DNA of 64,000 nt. Origin: Bifidobacterium bifidum ATCC 29521 = JCM 1255 = DSM 20456 (lineage in GTDB: Bacteria; Actinomycetota; Actinomycetes; Actinomycetales; Bifidobacteriaceae). Location: positions 1-64,000 of the forward strand of contig NZ_AP012323.1 in NCBI RefSeq assembly GCF_001025135.1, read 5' to 3'. The stretch's first letter is position 1; each line of letters starts with the position of its first letter. The position numbers were made by a program, and so were the translations under genes. The notes under the pieces are model-generated. The model saw nothing but the letters and a program-made list of their open reading frames with translations, was not told the DNA's origin and made no database searches. Below, one piece after another: positions 55,096-64,000 of the stretch.

Positions 55096-55995
55096 ATGAC
55101 GATTCCGTTGCGATATGCGATGACAGCGATGTCGACGCCCAGTACGTGCGCTCGCTGACCGCATCATGGGCGGCCGCTCGGCAGCTGGAGCCAGATAGAC
55201 GTATTCCCGTCGGCAGAGCGGTTTCTGACGCGCTATGAGCGGCGGCGTGACGTCGATATTCTGCTGCTGGACGTCGAAATGGGCTCGATGGACGGCGTGG
55301 CGTTGGCGAAGGCCGTGCGCAAGGCGGGCGGCACGATGCAGATCGTGTTCGTCACTGGGTATTCGGATTACATCGCCGAAGGATACGACGTCGAAGCGCT
55401 CAATTATCTGATGAAACCGGTGGATGCGGCCAAGCTGTTCGACGTGCTCGACAAGGCGGTCGCGCGCATGCGCCGCGATTCCAGGTGCCTTGATCTGCAA
55501 TGCGCGGAAGGGCTGATGCGTATTCCGCTGGCCGACATCCGCTATCTTGACGTGCGCCGTAATTATGTGACGGTGCACGCCGACCGGGATTATACGGTGA
55601 AACGCCCGCTGGGCGAGTTCGAGGCCGAGCTCGGCGACGGATTCTGCCAGGTGGGACGCGCGATGATCGTGAACCTGCGGCGAATCCGCTGCGTGGGCAG
55701 GTCGTCCGTGCAATTGACCGACGGGACGACGCCGCCACTGCCTCGTAGGGCGTACGAGCCGTTGAATCGGACAATCATAGACCAGACAAGACTACGCATG
55801 GCCGGCTCACGGCCGGCAGGGTGCCGGAAAGCCGTCCCCGGCTGGACGGGGCAGAACGCAAAGGAGGGGCACGATGTGGTTCCGTGGGCGAGGCAAGGCC
55901 GACAGGGCCATCGCGGCATATCAGCGCGAGCTGGTCGACACGCATTACCGCGAGGTCGAGAACATGTACCGTCAGATGCGCATGTGGCGGCATGA
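55096..55995 (+). pseudogene. LytTR-family response regulator with two opposing frameshifts
   Basis: The gene should start at ATG 55096 (MTIP), continue in another frame with VAICDDSDVDAQYVRSLTA (from 55107), and return to the first frame near 55190 (VFPSAERFLTRYERRRDVDI). From there the receiver (ILLLDVEMGSMDG with the phospho-acceptor Asp; FVTGYSDY; LMKPVD) and the LytTR DNA-binding domain (YLDVRRNYVTVHADRDYTVK; QVGRAMIVNLRRI) are intact. The two shifts compensate, but a stop lies between them. The stop at 55995 overlaps the kinase start by 122 bases. A sequencing error is possible, as the downstream part looks well kept. Confidence 0.78.
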
Positions 55996-56479
55996 CTACC
56001 GTAATCACCTTCAGACGATGAAGGCGTTGGATACCCCGATCAAGTCCGGCAATGCGATGGCTGACGCGATTCTGAGCAGCAAGATGTCGCTTGCGCAGGC
56101 GCCTGGCATCGACGTGCGCGTGGACGCCCATACCCATATTCCGATCAAGCAGCGCATTTCGGAACTCGATTTGTGCTGCGTCCTCGGCAACCTGTTCGAC
56201 AACGCGATCGAGGCCAACGACGGGTTACCTGAAGCCGATCGCATGATTCGCGTGTATATGGACATGAAGGACACGCAGCTGTACATCTCGTTCACCAACG
56301 CTTCCTCGGGCGGCAAGCAGCGCAAGGTCGGTGGGCGCTTCCGCACCATCAAATCCGACGAGGGGCACGGTTTCGGGTTGGTCCACATCGACCAGATCAT
56401 CGAGGCTGCGGGCGGCTACCTGAGTCGCAACTCCGAGGACGGCGCCTCCACCACGGAGATTCTGCTGCCGCAGTCCTGA
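55874..56479 (+). CDS. GHKL-type sensor histidine kinase, soluble, partner of the LytTR regulator
   Basis: The 201-residue kinase lacks membrane helices. The dimerisation helix has the phosphorylated His in MRMWRHDYRNHLQTMKAL near residue 37. The ATP-binding part shows NLFDNAIEAND and GHGFGLVHI. This is the AgrC/ComD-type kinase core without an input domain, so it may sense a soluble signal or need another protein. AAAGGAGG precedes ATG 55874. Overlap with the regulator gene implies coupled translation. Confidence 0.87.
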   Translation: MWFRGRGKADRAIAAYQRELVDTHYREVENMYRQMRMWRHDYRNHLQTMKALDTPIKSGNAMADAILSSKMSLAQAPGIDVRVDAHTHIPIKQRISELDLCCVLGNLFDNAIEANDGLPEADRMIRVYMDMKDTQLYISFTNASSGGKQRKVGGRFRTIKSDEGHGFGLVHIDQIIEAAGGYLSRNSEDGASTTEILLPQS

Positions 56480-56600
56480 TGACGGCGGTGCGGGCTCATG
56501 AGAGCGGATTGTCGATGTGCGTGCTGCCCGCCGGCGAGGGAGGAAGCTGGGGCCAAAGCCCTCTCCTTGGACTCATTACCGGTGAATCCGTGCAAGATAG

Positions 56601-57692
<1,092 letters not shown>

Positions 57693-57703
57693 AGCGACCG
57701 CCT

Positions 57704-57960
57704 CTACAGGCGGCCTTTCCGCGGCAGGTCAACGTTGCGCAGCAGCCGTTGCAAGGGCTTGAGCACCACGATGTCGGCGACCACCGCGAACGCCAACGCC
57801 GCGAGCAGCGTGGCGGCGAACATCAGCACGCTGATGCCCGCGTACGACCATCCGTCCGTGGGCGCGGGAATCCGCGGGCCGATCAGAACCTTGGACAGCG
57901 GCAATGCACCAGATACATCGTGTAGGAGTATCCCGCCAGCCAGGTGGGTAGCAGGGTGCG
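57704..57960 (-). pseudogene. Acyltransferase family 3 (OafA-like), C-terminal remnant
   Basis: The minus strand encodes TLLPTWLAGYSYTMYLVH, typical of the last helices of acyltransferase-3 proteins, then a one-base frameshift and LPLSKVLIGPRIPAP, a final helix (LMFAATLLAALAFAVVADIV) and KPLQRLLRNVDLPRKGRL. More than 250 residues are missing at the 5' side. It probably acylated a surface sugar before its loss. Confidence 0.75.
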
Positions 57961-58033
57961 GTTAGAGTTGGCGATTAGGGCGTTCGCGCCGAATTATTTG
58001 GGTTTGATGACTTTATTCGAGAGAGGCTGACGA

Positions 58034-60637
58034 ATGGTTTCGCCACATCATCTTTTGAAGATTGCGACTGCGCTGTCTGCGGTTGCGTTGACGGCTTCCG
58101 TTGCGGTTACGCCGGCTTACGCATTGCAGGATATCGCGATTGAGGATGCTGTCGCGCAGAGCGGTCCCGTTACTGCAGATAATGGCGTTGTTGTGCAGTC
58201 TGACGATCAGCCGGATGATCAGACAGGCGACCAGCAGTCGCAAGACGGCATGCCTGACAATCCGAATGCGAAACTTCCGGATACCGTCAGTGACGAGATT
58301 TCCGACGATGCCACCGTGGTTTCGGAAGACCTGGCTGTCACCCCTGAAGGTGAGGTCAAGAATATTGAAACCGGCGAAACCGTGACCGATGCGACACTGG
58401 TCGGTACGCAGGATCAGCAGCCGGATCCGCTCGCCAAAACCAATGGCGAATCCTTCATTCCGGTGAGTGCGGAAGATGTCAAAAATGCTGTAGCCGACGC
58501 GAACGTACAGCTCTCCAAATTCGAAGGCAATGAATACGGCGCGCACTGGGGCACTTACAACAATACGAAAGCCTTCTTCGACTACCAGAACAACCTGTTC
58601 GTGCAGCAAGCCAAAGGCGTGATTGACGTTTCCGAATGGCAAGGCGACATCGACTGGGCCAAAGCGAAAGCCGACGGCGTGGAAGGCGTGATCATCCGCC
58701 TCGGCTACGGTTGGGGCAACAATGCCGACAAGAAAGCACAACGTAACATTTCCGAATGCAAGCGATTTGGCATCCCGTTCGGCATCTACTGGTATTCCTA
58801 CGCGGACACTCCGTCGATTGCCAAAGAAGAAGGTGCCGGCGTGGTCGCCAAACTCAAGCGATTCGGTGTGCGCGCGAGCGACTTGGCGTACCCCGTGTAC
58901 TACGACCTGGAAAAGTGGACGTGGAAGGGGCATCAGCCGCCCACCGATCCGAACGTGTACAACGATATCGTCAACAATTGGTACGGCGCGCTGCAGTCCG
59001 CCGGATACAAGAACCTGGGCGTCTACTCGTACACCAGCTACCTGCAAGGCCCGCTGAAACATGCCGACATTTACGCCAAAACCACGTGGGTGGCGCAGTA
59101 TGGCGCTCGCATGGGATTCGACTCGTTCCCGACCAACAGTCGCGGATGGCAATACACCAGCTCCGGCAAAGTGGGCGGCATCAGGGGCAATGTGGATATG
59201 AATGCGTTTGGGAATAAGGAGTATGTGAATGGCGGGAGTAGTAATGATTTACAAGCGGCCATTGATGTACGCAAAATGACTGCAGTTACCATTCCGAATG
59301 GCAATTATTACATCAATGTTCGTTCCAAAGTCGCGTCCAGTGTTGATGTTCCTGGTGGAAGTGCTGCGGATTCCACCGCCATTCAGTTGTATTCCGGCAA
59401 CAGTTCCAAGGCTCAGCAGTTCACTTTTACTAGGCAGTCTGATGGGAGCTACGAGATCGTCAATGTGAATTCCGGCAAGGCTTTGGACGTGCGTAATGGT
59501 GTTGCTGAGAATAACGCTATAGTGCAACAGTATTCTCGAAATAATTCCCAGGCTCAACGATGGTTTATTCGTGATTCCGGAGCGGGATATTATTTGCAGT
59601 CCGCTCTCGGTAATTGGGTTCTGGATTTGAGCGGCGGAAATACTGCGAATGGTGCTGCGATTCGGCTGTATACGCCAAATGGCACTGCTTCACAGCTATT
59701 TGTTGTTTCGTCAAGCGATGTCAATATAGCTACTGGAGTGTCGATGATTATCACTTCGGTTGCGAATAAAAAACTTGTCACGGATGTGACGGGTGCGTCA
59801 ACGGCGAACGGGGCGCGAGTCCAGCTTGATTCAAGTAATAATACGAACGCCCAGAAATATCGATTTGAATCAATCGGCAACGGAACTTACAAGATTATCA
59901 ATGCTAATTCAGGCAAGGTGCTGGATGTGGCTGGCGGATCCACTGCTGATGGAGCGGCATTGCAGCAATATACGAGTAACAATACTGTTGCTCAGCAGTG
60001 GACGGTGCGGAATTACGGCAGTGGCAGGATTGCGCTGGTGTCGGTGAACGCCAACAAAGCTGTCGATATTCCAGGTGGCAATGCCGTGCAGCAGGCTCAG
60101 TTGCAGCTTTATTCGCCGAATGGCACTGTTGCTCAGCAGTGGTTGGTCGCAAAGGCGCCGTTGACGTTGCGCGAACGTTTGAATGAAACCGCAGCCAAGC
60201 ATAGGCAAGATCTGCCGGATGGCACCTACACGTTCGGATCGAAGCTTAGTACGTCCATGAAGATGGATGTAAGCGGCGCTTCCCGTTCAAATTATGGAAA
60301 CGTGCAGATCTGGGCCAATAATGGAACCAATGCTCAGAAGTGGAAAGTGACGCATGATTCCAACGGATACGCGACCTTGACCAGTGTGAACTCCGGCAAA
60401 GTGTTGGATGTGAATGGCGGCGTATCTGCCAGCGGAACCAACGTGCAACAGTACGATTCCAATGGAACATACGCTCAGAAGTGGATAGCAGTCAAGAATT
60501 CCGATGGCTCATACACGTTCCAATCGGCGCTCGCGGAAAACAAAGTTCTTGATGTTTCGGGTGCTTCTACCTCGAATGGTGCCAATGTGCAGCTGTATAC
60601 CGCAAATGGCACGAATGCCCAAAAGTGGGTGAAATAG
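58034..60637 (+). CDS. Secreted GH25 lysozyme with ricin-type lectin repeats
   Basis: This is a peptidoglycan muramidase of 867 residues. A signal peptide ends near residue 30 (VAVTPAYALQ); an acidic, disordered linker reaches about 190. The GH25 domain (about 196-400) shows VIDVSEWQGDIDWAKAK with the first catalytic Asp and YPVYYDLEKW with the Asp-x-Glu pair. Nine QxW-like repeats follow (AQQFTF, AQRWFI, ASQLFVV, AQKYRF, AQQWTV, AQQWLV, AQKWKV, AQKWIA, AQKWVK), i.e. three beta-trefoils. No cell-wall anchor is present. GAGAGG precedes the ATG. The lectin half is visibly richer in A/T than the catalytic half. Confidence 0.92.
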   Translation: MVSPHHLLKIATALSAVALTASVAVTPAYALQDIAIEDAVAQSGPVTADNGVVVQSDDQPDDQTGDQQSQDGMPDNPNAKLPDTVSDEISDDATVVSEDLAVTPEGEVKNIETGETVTDATLVGTQDQQPDPLAKTNGESFIPVSAEDVKNAVADANVQLSKFEGNEYGAHWGTYNNTKAFFDYQNNLFVQQAKGVIDVSEWQGDIDWAKAKADGVEGVIIRLGYGWGNNADKKAQRNISECKRFGIPFGIYWYSYADTPSIAKEEGAGVVAKLKRFGVRASDLAYPVYYDLEKWTWKGHQPPTDPNVYNDIVNNWYGALQSAGYKNLGVYSYTSYLQGPLKHADIYAKTTWVAQYGARMGFDSFPTNSRGWQYTSSGKVGGIRGNVDMNAFGNKEYVNGGSSNDLQAAIDVRKMTAVTIPNGNYYINVRSKVASSVDVPGGSAADSTAIQLYSGNSSKAQQFTFTRQSDGSYEIVNVNSGKALDVRNGVAENNAIVQQYSRNNSQAQRWFIRDSGAGYYLQSALGNWVLDLSGGNTANGAAIRLYTPNGTASQLFVVSSSDVNIATGVSMIITSVANKKLVTDVTGASTANGARVQLDSSNNTNAQKYRFESIGNGTYKIINANSGKVLDVAGGSTADGAALQQYTSNNTVAQQWTVRNYGSGRIALVSVNANKAVDIPGGNAVQQAQLQLYSPNGTVAQQWLVAKAPLTLRERLNETAAKHRQDLPDGTYTFGSKLSTSMKMDVSGASRSNYGNVQIWANNGTNAQKWKVTHDSNGYATLTSVNSGKVLDVNGGVSASGTNVQQYDSNGTYAQKWIAVKNSDGSYTFQSALAENKVLDVSGASTSNGANVQLYTANGTNAQKWVK

Positions 60638-60655
60638 CAGACAGATTAACCAATA

Positions 60656-60699
60656 AAATATGGCTGAGGACAAGTATCTTTTTGCTCTCAGCCATATTT
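60656..60699. terminator. Bidirectional terminator between the lysozyme and glycosyltransferase genes
   Basis: The perfect 13-bp arms AAATATGGCTGAG and CTCAGCCATATTT surround an 18-base loop. Both sides have A/T ends, and the two convergent genes stop 19 and 11 bases away. Confidence 0.88.
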
Positions 60700-60709
60700 G
60701 GAATCTGTG

Positions 60710-61654
60710 CTATTTCTGGCGCCGCATCATGGCGAATTGATTGGCGTCAATGATGAATGCTTTGCGGTCGTTTTTGGCCATGACATCGAGGATGATGCCG
60801 GTGATGAACAATAGCAGTCCGGCAATGACGAGCATGACAGCGCCGATAAGCGTGGGGAATCGCGCCACCATGCCAGTGTGCCAGAAATCCACGGTCACGC
60901 TGCCGCACAGCACGATGCCGATGATGCCGAGGATGGCGCCAAGTCCGCCGAAAAACGGCAGCGGCTTGTATTCGCGAATCATGCGGAAAATGGTGCCCAT
61001 CACCTTGATGCCGTCACCCACGGTGTCGAGCTTGCTGACCGAACCCTCGGGGCGGTCCCGATACTGAATCGGCATCTCAAACAGGCGCAGATTGTTGTTC
61101 AACGAGTGGATGGTCATCTCGGTCTCAACCTCGAAGCCGCGCGAAAGCACCGGATAGGTTTTGACGAACGTGAACGAGAAGGCGCGGTAGCCGGTCATGA
61201 TATCGGTGACGTTCGCGTGGAACAAGCCATTGATGGAATCACGCACGAGACGGTTGCCGAAGTTGTGGAACGGACGCTTGTTCTCTTGGAAATAGGTGGA
61301 GCTCAAGCGGTCGCCGATCACCATATCGTAGCCTTCGAGCACCTTATCCACCATGGCAGGTGCCGCGTCTGCCGGATAGGTGTCATCGCCATCTGCCATG
61401 ACGTACACGTCGGCGTCGATGTCTTCGAACATGGCGCGAATCACGTTGCCCTTGCCCTGTCGTGGCTCCTTGCGGACGATTGCGCCCTCGCTGGACGCGA
61501 TTTCCGCCGTGCGGTCGGTGGAGTTGTTGTCATACACGTAAATGTCGGCATTCGGCAGTGCTGTTTTGAAATCGCGTACCACCTTGCCGATGGTGACTTC
61601 CTCGTTGTAACAAGGTAAGAGGACGGCGACGGAGGCGTTCAGGTTCTTAGACAT
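60710..61654 (-). CDS. Family 2 glycosyltransferase (polyprenyl-phosphate sugar transferase-like)
   Basis: This 314-residue enzyme has a cytoplasmic GT-A domain with VLLPCYNEEVTIGKVVRDF, the DxD-type VMADGDDTYPADAA, and GNRLVRDSINGLF. Two C-terminal membrane helices (LGAILGIIGIVLCGSVTVDF; LIGAVMLVIAGLLLFITGII) follow. This layout is like dolichyl/undecaprenyl-phosphate mannose or glucose synthases. ATG 61654 starts the conserved part. The frame is open upstream far into the insertion sequences, which is chance. Neighbours rmlB and the acyltransferase remnant suggest a surface glycan role. Confidence 0.9.
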   Translation of the reverse strand: MSKNLNASVAVLLPCYNEEVTIGKVVRDFKTALPNADIYVYDNNSTDRTAEIASSEGAIVRKEPRQGKGNVIRAMFEDIDADVYVMADGDDTYPADAAPAMVDKVLEGYDMVIGDRLSSTYFQENKRPFHNFGNRLVRDSINGLFHANVTDIMTGYRAFSFTFVKTYPVLSRGFEVETEMTIHSLNNNLRLFEMPIQYRDRPEGSVSKLDTVGDGIKVMGTIFRMIREYKPLPFFGGLGAILGIIGIVLCGSVTVDFWHTGMVARFPTLIGAVMLVIAGLLLFITGIILDVMAKNDRKAFIIDANQFAMMRRQK

Positions 61655-61751
61655 GCTATTTACTATGTATGGCTCTTGTGTTGTTTTCGTGGGTGTCGGT
61701 TCGTCGGTGAGCCGTTGAGTTCCAGGGTGTGAAGGGGCGCTTCCTGTAGGT

Positions 61752-62540
61752 TTGTTTTTCGACCAAGAAATACAACCGAAGAAAGCGCCTTGGTTGAAGA
61801 GGATATTCAAGCGATTGCTGAACGTCAATGGCATGGTCGTCGAGGATGTGTCGTTGGACGACTCGCCGCTGCGCCCGGCGCCGGTCCTGGTGGCCCGGGT
61901 GCGGTGCAGGAAGGCGGCGCTCAGGTGCTCGCGCTGCGGACGCAAGGCGCCCGGGTACGACAACGGCGGGGGCGAGCGGCGTTGGCGCCACCAGGACTTC
62001 GGCTGCTTCCGCGTCGAACTGGCCGGACCGGTTCCACGCGTGGCGTGCGCGGAGCACGGGGTGGTGGTGTCGCGCGTGCCGTGGGCGGAGCCGGGCAGCC
62101 GGTTCATGCATGACTTCGAGACGCAGTGCGCGTGGCTGATGACGGTCGCCAACCAGAAGACCGTGTCCGGCTTCCTGCGCGTGGCGTGGCGGACCGCCGG
62201 CGAGATCGCGCGCAGGGTCGCCGACCGGCTGGAGGCGTCGATGCCGTCGATGTTCGACGGACTCACGGCGATCGGCGTGGACGAGACGTCGTACCGCAAG
62301 GGCCACACGTACATCACCGTCGTCGTCGACCACGAGCGCAAGCGGGTCATCTGGGCGCACGACGGACACGGCAAGGAGATCCTCGACCTGTTCTTCCAGC
62401 GGTTGACGCCGGAGCAGCGCGCGTCGATCAGGATCGTCACCGGCGACGGCGCCAGGTGGATCGACTCGTCCGTGGCCGAGCACTGCCCCAACGCCGAGCG
62501 CGTGCTGGACTCGTTCCACATCGTCTCCTGGATGGAGCTT
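61752..62540 (+). pseudogene. ISL3-family transposase, truncated by an IS256-type insertion
   Basis: The N-terminal zinc-finger-type part (RCRKAALRCSRCGRKAPGYD ... CAEHGV) is followed by the helix-turn-helix and the first two catalytic acids (AIGVDETSYRKGH; IVTGDGARWID). After SFHIVSWMELVK the frame runs into the inserted element, so the last third with the catalytic Glu is lost or lies beyond the window. The start is TTG 61752 or a later ATG near 61828. The left end of this element should lie near 61700-61740. Confidence 0.85.
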
Positions 62541-64000
62541 GTCAAGTTGTTTGTGTTTGGGGTGTGTTTTATAAATAAGGTTCCATTCGTTCGGGGTATG
62601 CGGCCGCGAGTTGGGCGAGGGCCTGTTTCCAGTTGGTCGTCATGCGCCCCTCGATGAGCCTTCCCTCGCTTTTGCGCCTGGTTGTGTTGCCGTTTTCGGC
62701 GCGTCTGAGACTGCGTTTGTCCTCGATGTCGCGGATCGCCAGCCAGAACAGCTTGACCACGGCCTGGTCGTTGGGGGAACCGGCCGCGGTCGCGGCTGAC
62801 CTTGCGCAGCCGGTAGTTGAGCGATTCGATGCTGTTGGTGGTGTACACCACCCGGCGGAGCATGGGCGGGAACCGCGGGAACGGGACGAACCGGTCCCAC
62901 GAGCGTTTCCACGTGGCGGCCACCGACGGGTATCTCCGGCCGAGCCCGCTTTCCGCGAACTCGCCGAGCGCCTTTTCCGCGGCCTGCCCGTTGGGCGCGC
63001 AGTACACGCTCCCGAGCGCCGCGCACACCCTCTTCCTGTCGTGGTCGGCGACGAACCTGTTGGCCGCGCGTATCAGGCGCACCACGCAGGTCTGCACGAT
63101 CGCCTTGGGCCACGTGGCCTCCACGGCCTCGGGCAGGCCCTTGAGCCCGTCGCAGCACACGATCAGCGCGTCGGCCATGCCCCGGTTGGCCATCTCGGCG
63201 CACACGTGCGCCCAGAAGGAGGCGCCCCCGTCGTCCTGGACCCATACGCCAGGCACATGCTTGAACCCGTCCATGTCGACGCCGATGGCGATGTGCGCCG
63301 CCTTGGGCGGCACCCTGCCGTTGTCGCGCACCTTGACCCTGACGGCGTCCAGGTACAAGACCGGACAGAACTCGTCCAGCGGCCGCTCCTGCCATTCGAG
63401 CACGGCGTCGCTCACCGCGTCGGTGATGTTGGATATCGTCTCGGGGCTCAGGTCCGCGCCGATCGTCTTCTCAAGGTGGTGCTGGATGCCGCGCACCGTC
63501 ATGCCGCCCGCGTACAGGGATATGATCATCTCGTCCAGTCCGCCCAGCCTCCCGGAACGCCTGGGCACCAACCTCGGGGCGAACGAGCCGTCCCTGCCGT
63601 AGGGAACCTGCACGGCCGCCTCTCCCACCGGCGTGGACAGCGTCTTGGGACACGAACCGTTGCGCGAGTTCGCATGCCCGCCGCCCGCCTTCGACCCCCC
63701 GTCGCCGGGCGCGTAGCCCAGATGCGGCGTCGTCTCGGTCTGCAGGCCGCGTTCCAGGGCGACCCTCGTGAGCTCGCCCGGCAGACCGCCGTCGCCGGTG
63801 AGCTCGATCCGCCCGCCGTCTATCCGTTCGAACAGGGGATCCAGCGCTCCCGACGCGACCAGCGAGTCCACCAGGGGCCGCGAATCCGTCACGGCGCCAT
63901 TGTCATTCCCGGCCACATCGCCGGCCATAGGCTTCACTGCCTCGGTCACCATGATCGTTTCCTTTCCATCAGATGATCCCATACACAAACAATTAGACAC
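62541..64000. mobile_element. IS256-family insertion sequence
   Basis: One end begins GTCAAGTTGTTTGTGTTTGG at 62541. The other, at the end of the window, reads on the minus strand GTCTAATTGTTTGTGTATGG. The two agree in 18 of 21 bases as terminal inverted repeats. It carries one transposase gene on the minus strand and interrupts the ISL3 transposase. The exact outer border and any target duplication fall at or beyond the window edge. Confidence 0.85.
62569..63952 (-). pseudogene. IS256-family transposase with a frameshift near the C-terminus
   Basis: From ATG 63952 (AAAGGAAA before it) the frame gives the DDE acids in LYLDAVRVKVRD, IVCCDGLKGLPEAV and VYTTNSIESLN. A run of five C (plus-strand G5 at 62773-62777) then shifts the frame. 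The expected end continues in another frame, VVKLFWLAIRDIEDKRSLRR ... LAQLAAAYPERMEPYL, stopping at 62569. One extra base in the homopolymer explains it, so this may be a sequencing artefact, a recent mutation or slippage. Confidence 0.87.

Noticed and set aside
60710-64000. A single 1096-codon open frame on the minus strand
   Set aside because: It fuses the glycosyltransferase, antisense sequence of the ISL3 transposase and the IS256 transposase. Motifs show separate genes with their own starts, and the linking part has no protein-like features.

Overview
The window reads as the replication-origin end of a high-GC actinobacterial chromosome, most likely a Bifidobacterium (inference, not proven by a database search). 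Support comes from the order dnaA-dnaN-recF-DUF721-gyrB-gyrA-DUF3566, the phosphoenolpyruvate carboxylase, several LacI regulators next to glycan-handling genes, sortase-anchored glycosidases with LSxTG-type signals, and a DUF3073 gene beside trpS. Base 1 is the dnaA start codon, so the sequence was probably rotated to the origin.

Layout: 1-11 kb is the conserved replication block, with oriC between dnaA and dnaN. From 11 to 17.5 kb lies a worn accessory zone: a GH51 arabinofuranosidase tail, two cell-wall-anchored protein tails, a LacI tail and a small antitoxin-like fragment, interleaved with palindromic repeats. Inside it sits an intact LacI/GH43 pair that shares two matching operator palindromes. 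Then come gdhA with a GntR regulator, mscL, a 1165-residue anchored GH51-like glycosidase, a tRNA-Ile/tRNA-Ala pair and a cytoplasmic GH20 enzyme. A divergent LacI gene faces a three-gene ascorbate-type PTS (29.4-32 kb). Next are a YgjP-like protease, Dps, an EamA exporter, a CorC-like CBS protein, a gutted LacI gene and a carbonic anhydrase.

The 38-41 kb segment is an oxidative-stress pair: AhpC followed by a thioredoxin reductase with an AhpF-type dithiol module fused to its C-terminus. It is followed by an AlbA_2/HATPase regulator gene preceded by 21-bp iterons and bracketed by a 46-bp direct repeat. Then come an OFA-family transporter, ppc with an unusual array of hairpins at its 3' end, a ThrE-like exporter, an amidohydrolase pseudogene, and a DUF559 endonuclease-like gene preceded by three DnaA boxes. 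The final part holds trpS, DUF3073, a LytTR two-component system whose regulator is frameshifted, and a cell-surface region (rmlB, acyltransferase remnant, GH25 lysozyme with ricin repeats, family 2 glycosyltransferase). The window ends in an ISL3 element interrupted by an IS256 element.

The most unexpected content is outside the genes. At least five families of palindromic intergenic elements are present in several copies, and at least one is inserted within a former coding sequence. The most attractive leads for unexplored biology are the iteron-controlled, repeat-bracketed AlbA_2 gene, the 200-bp double-arm palindrome found at 27.9 and 53.1 kb, the ppc hairpin array, and the DnaA boxes before the DUF559 gene.
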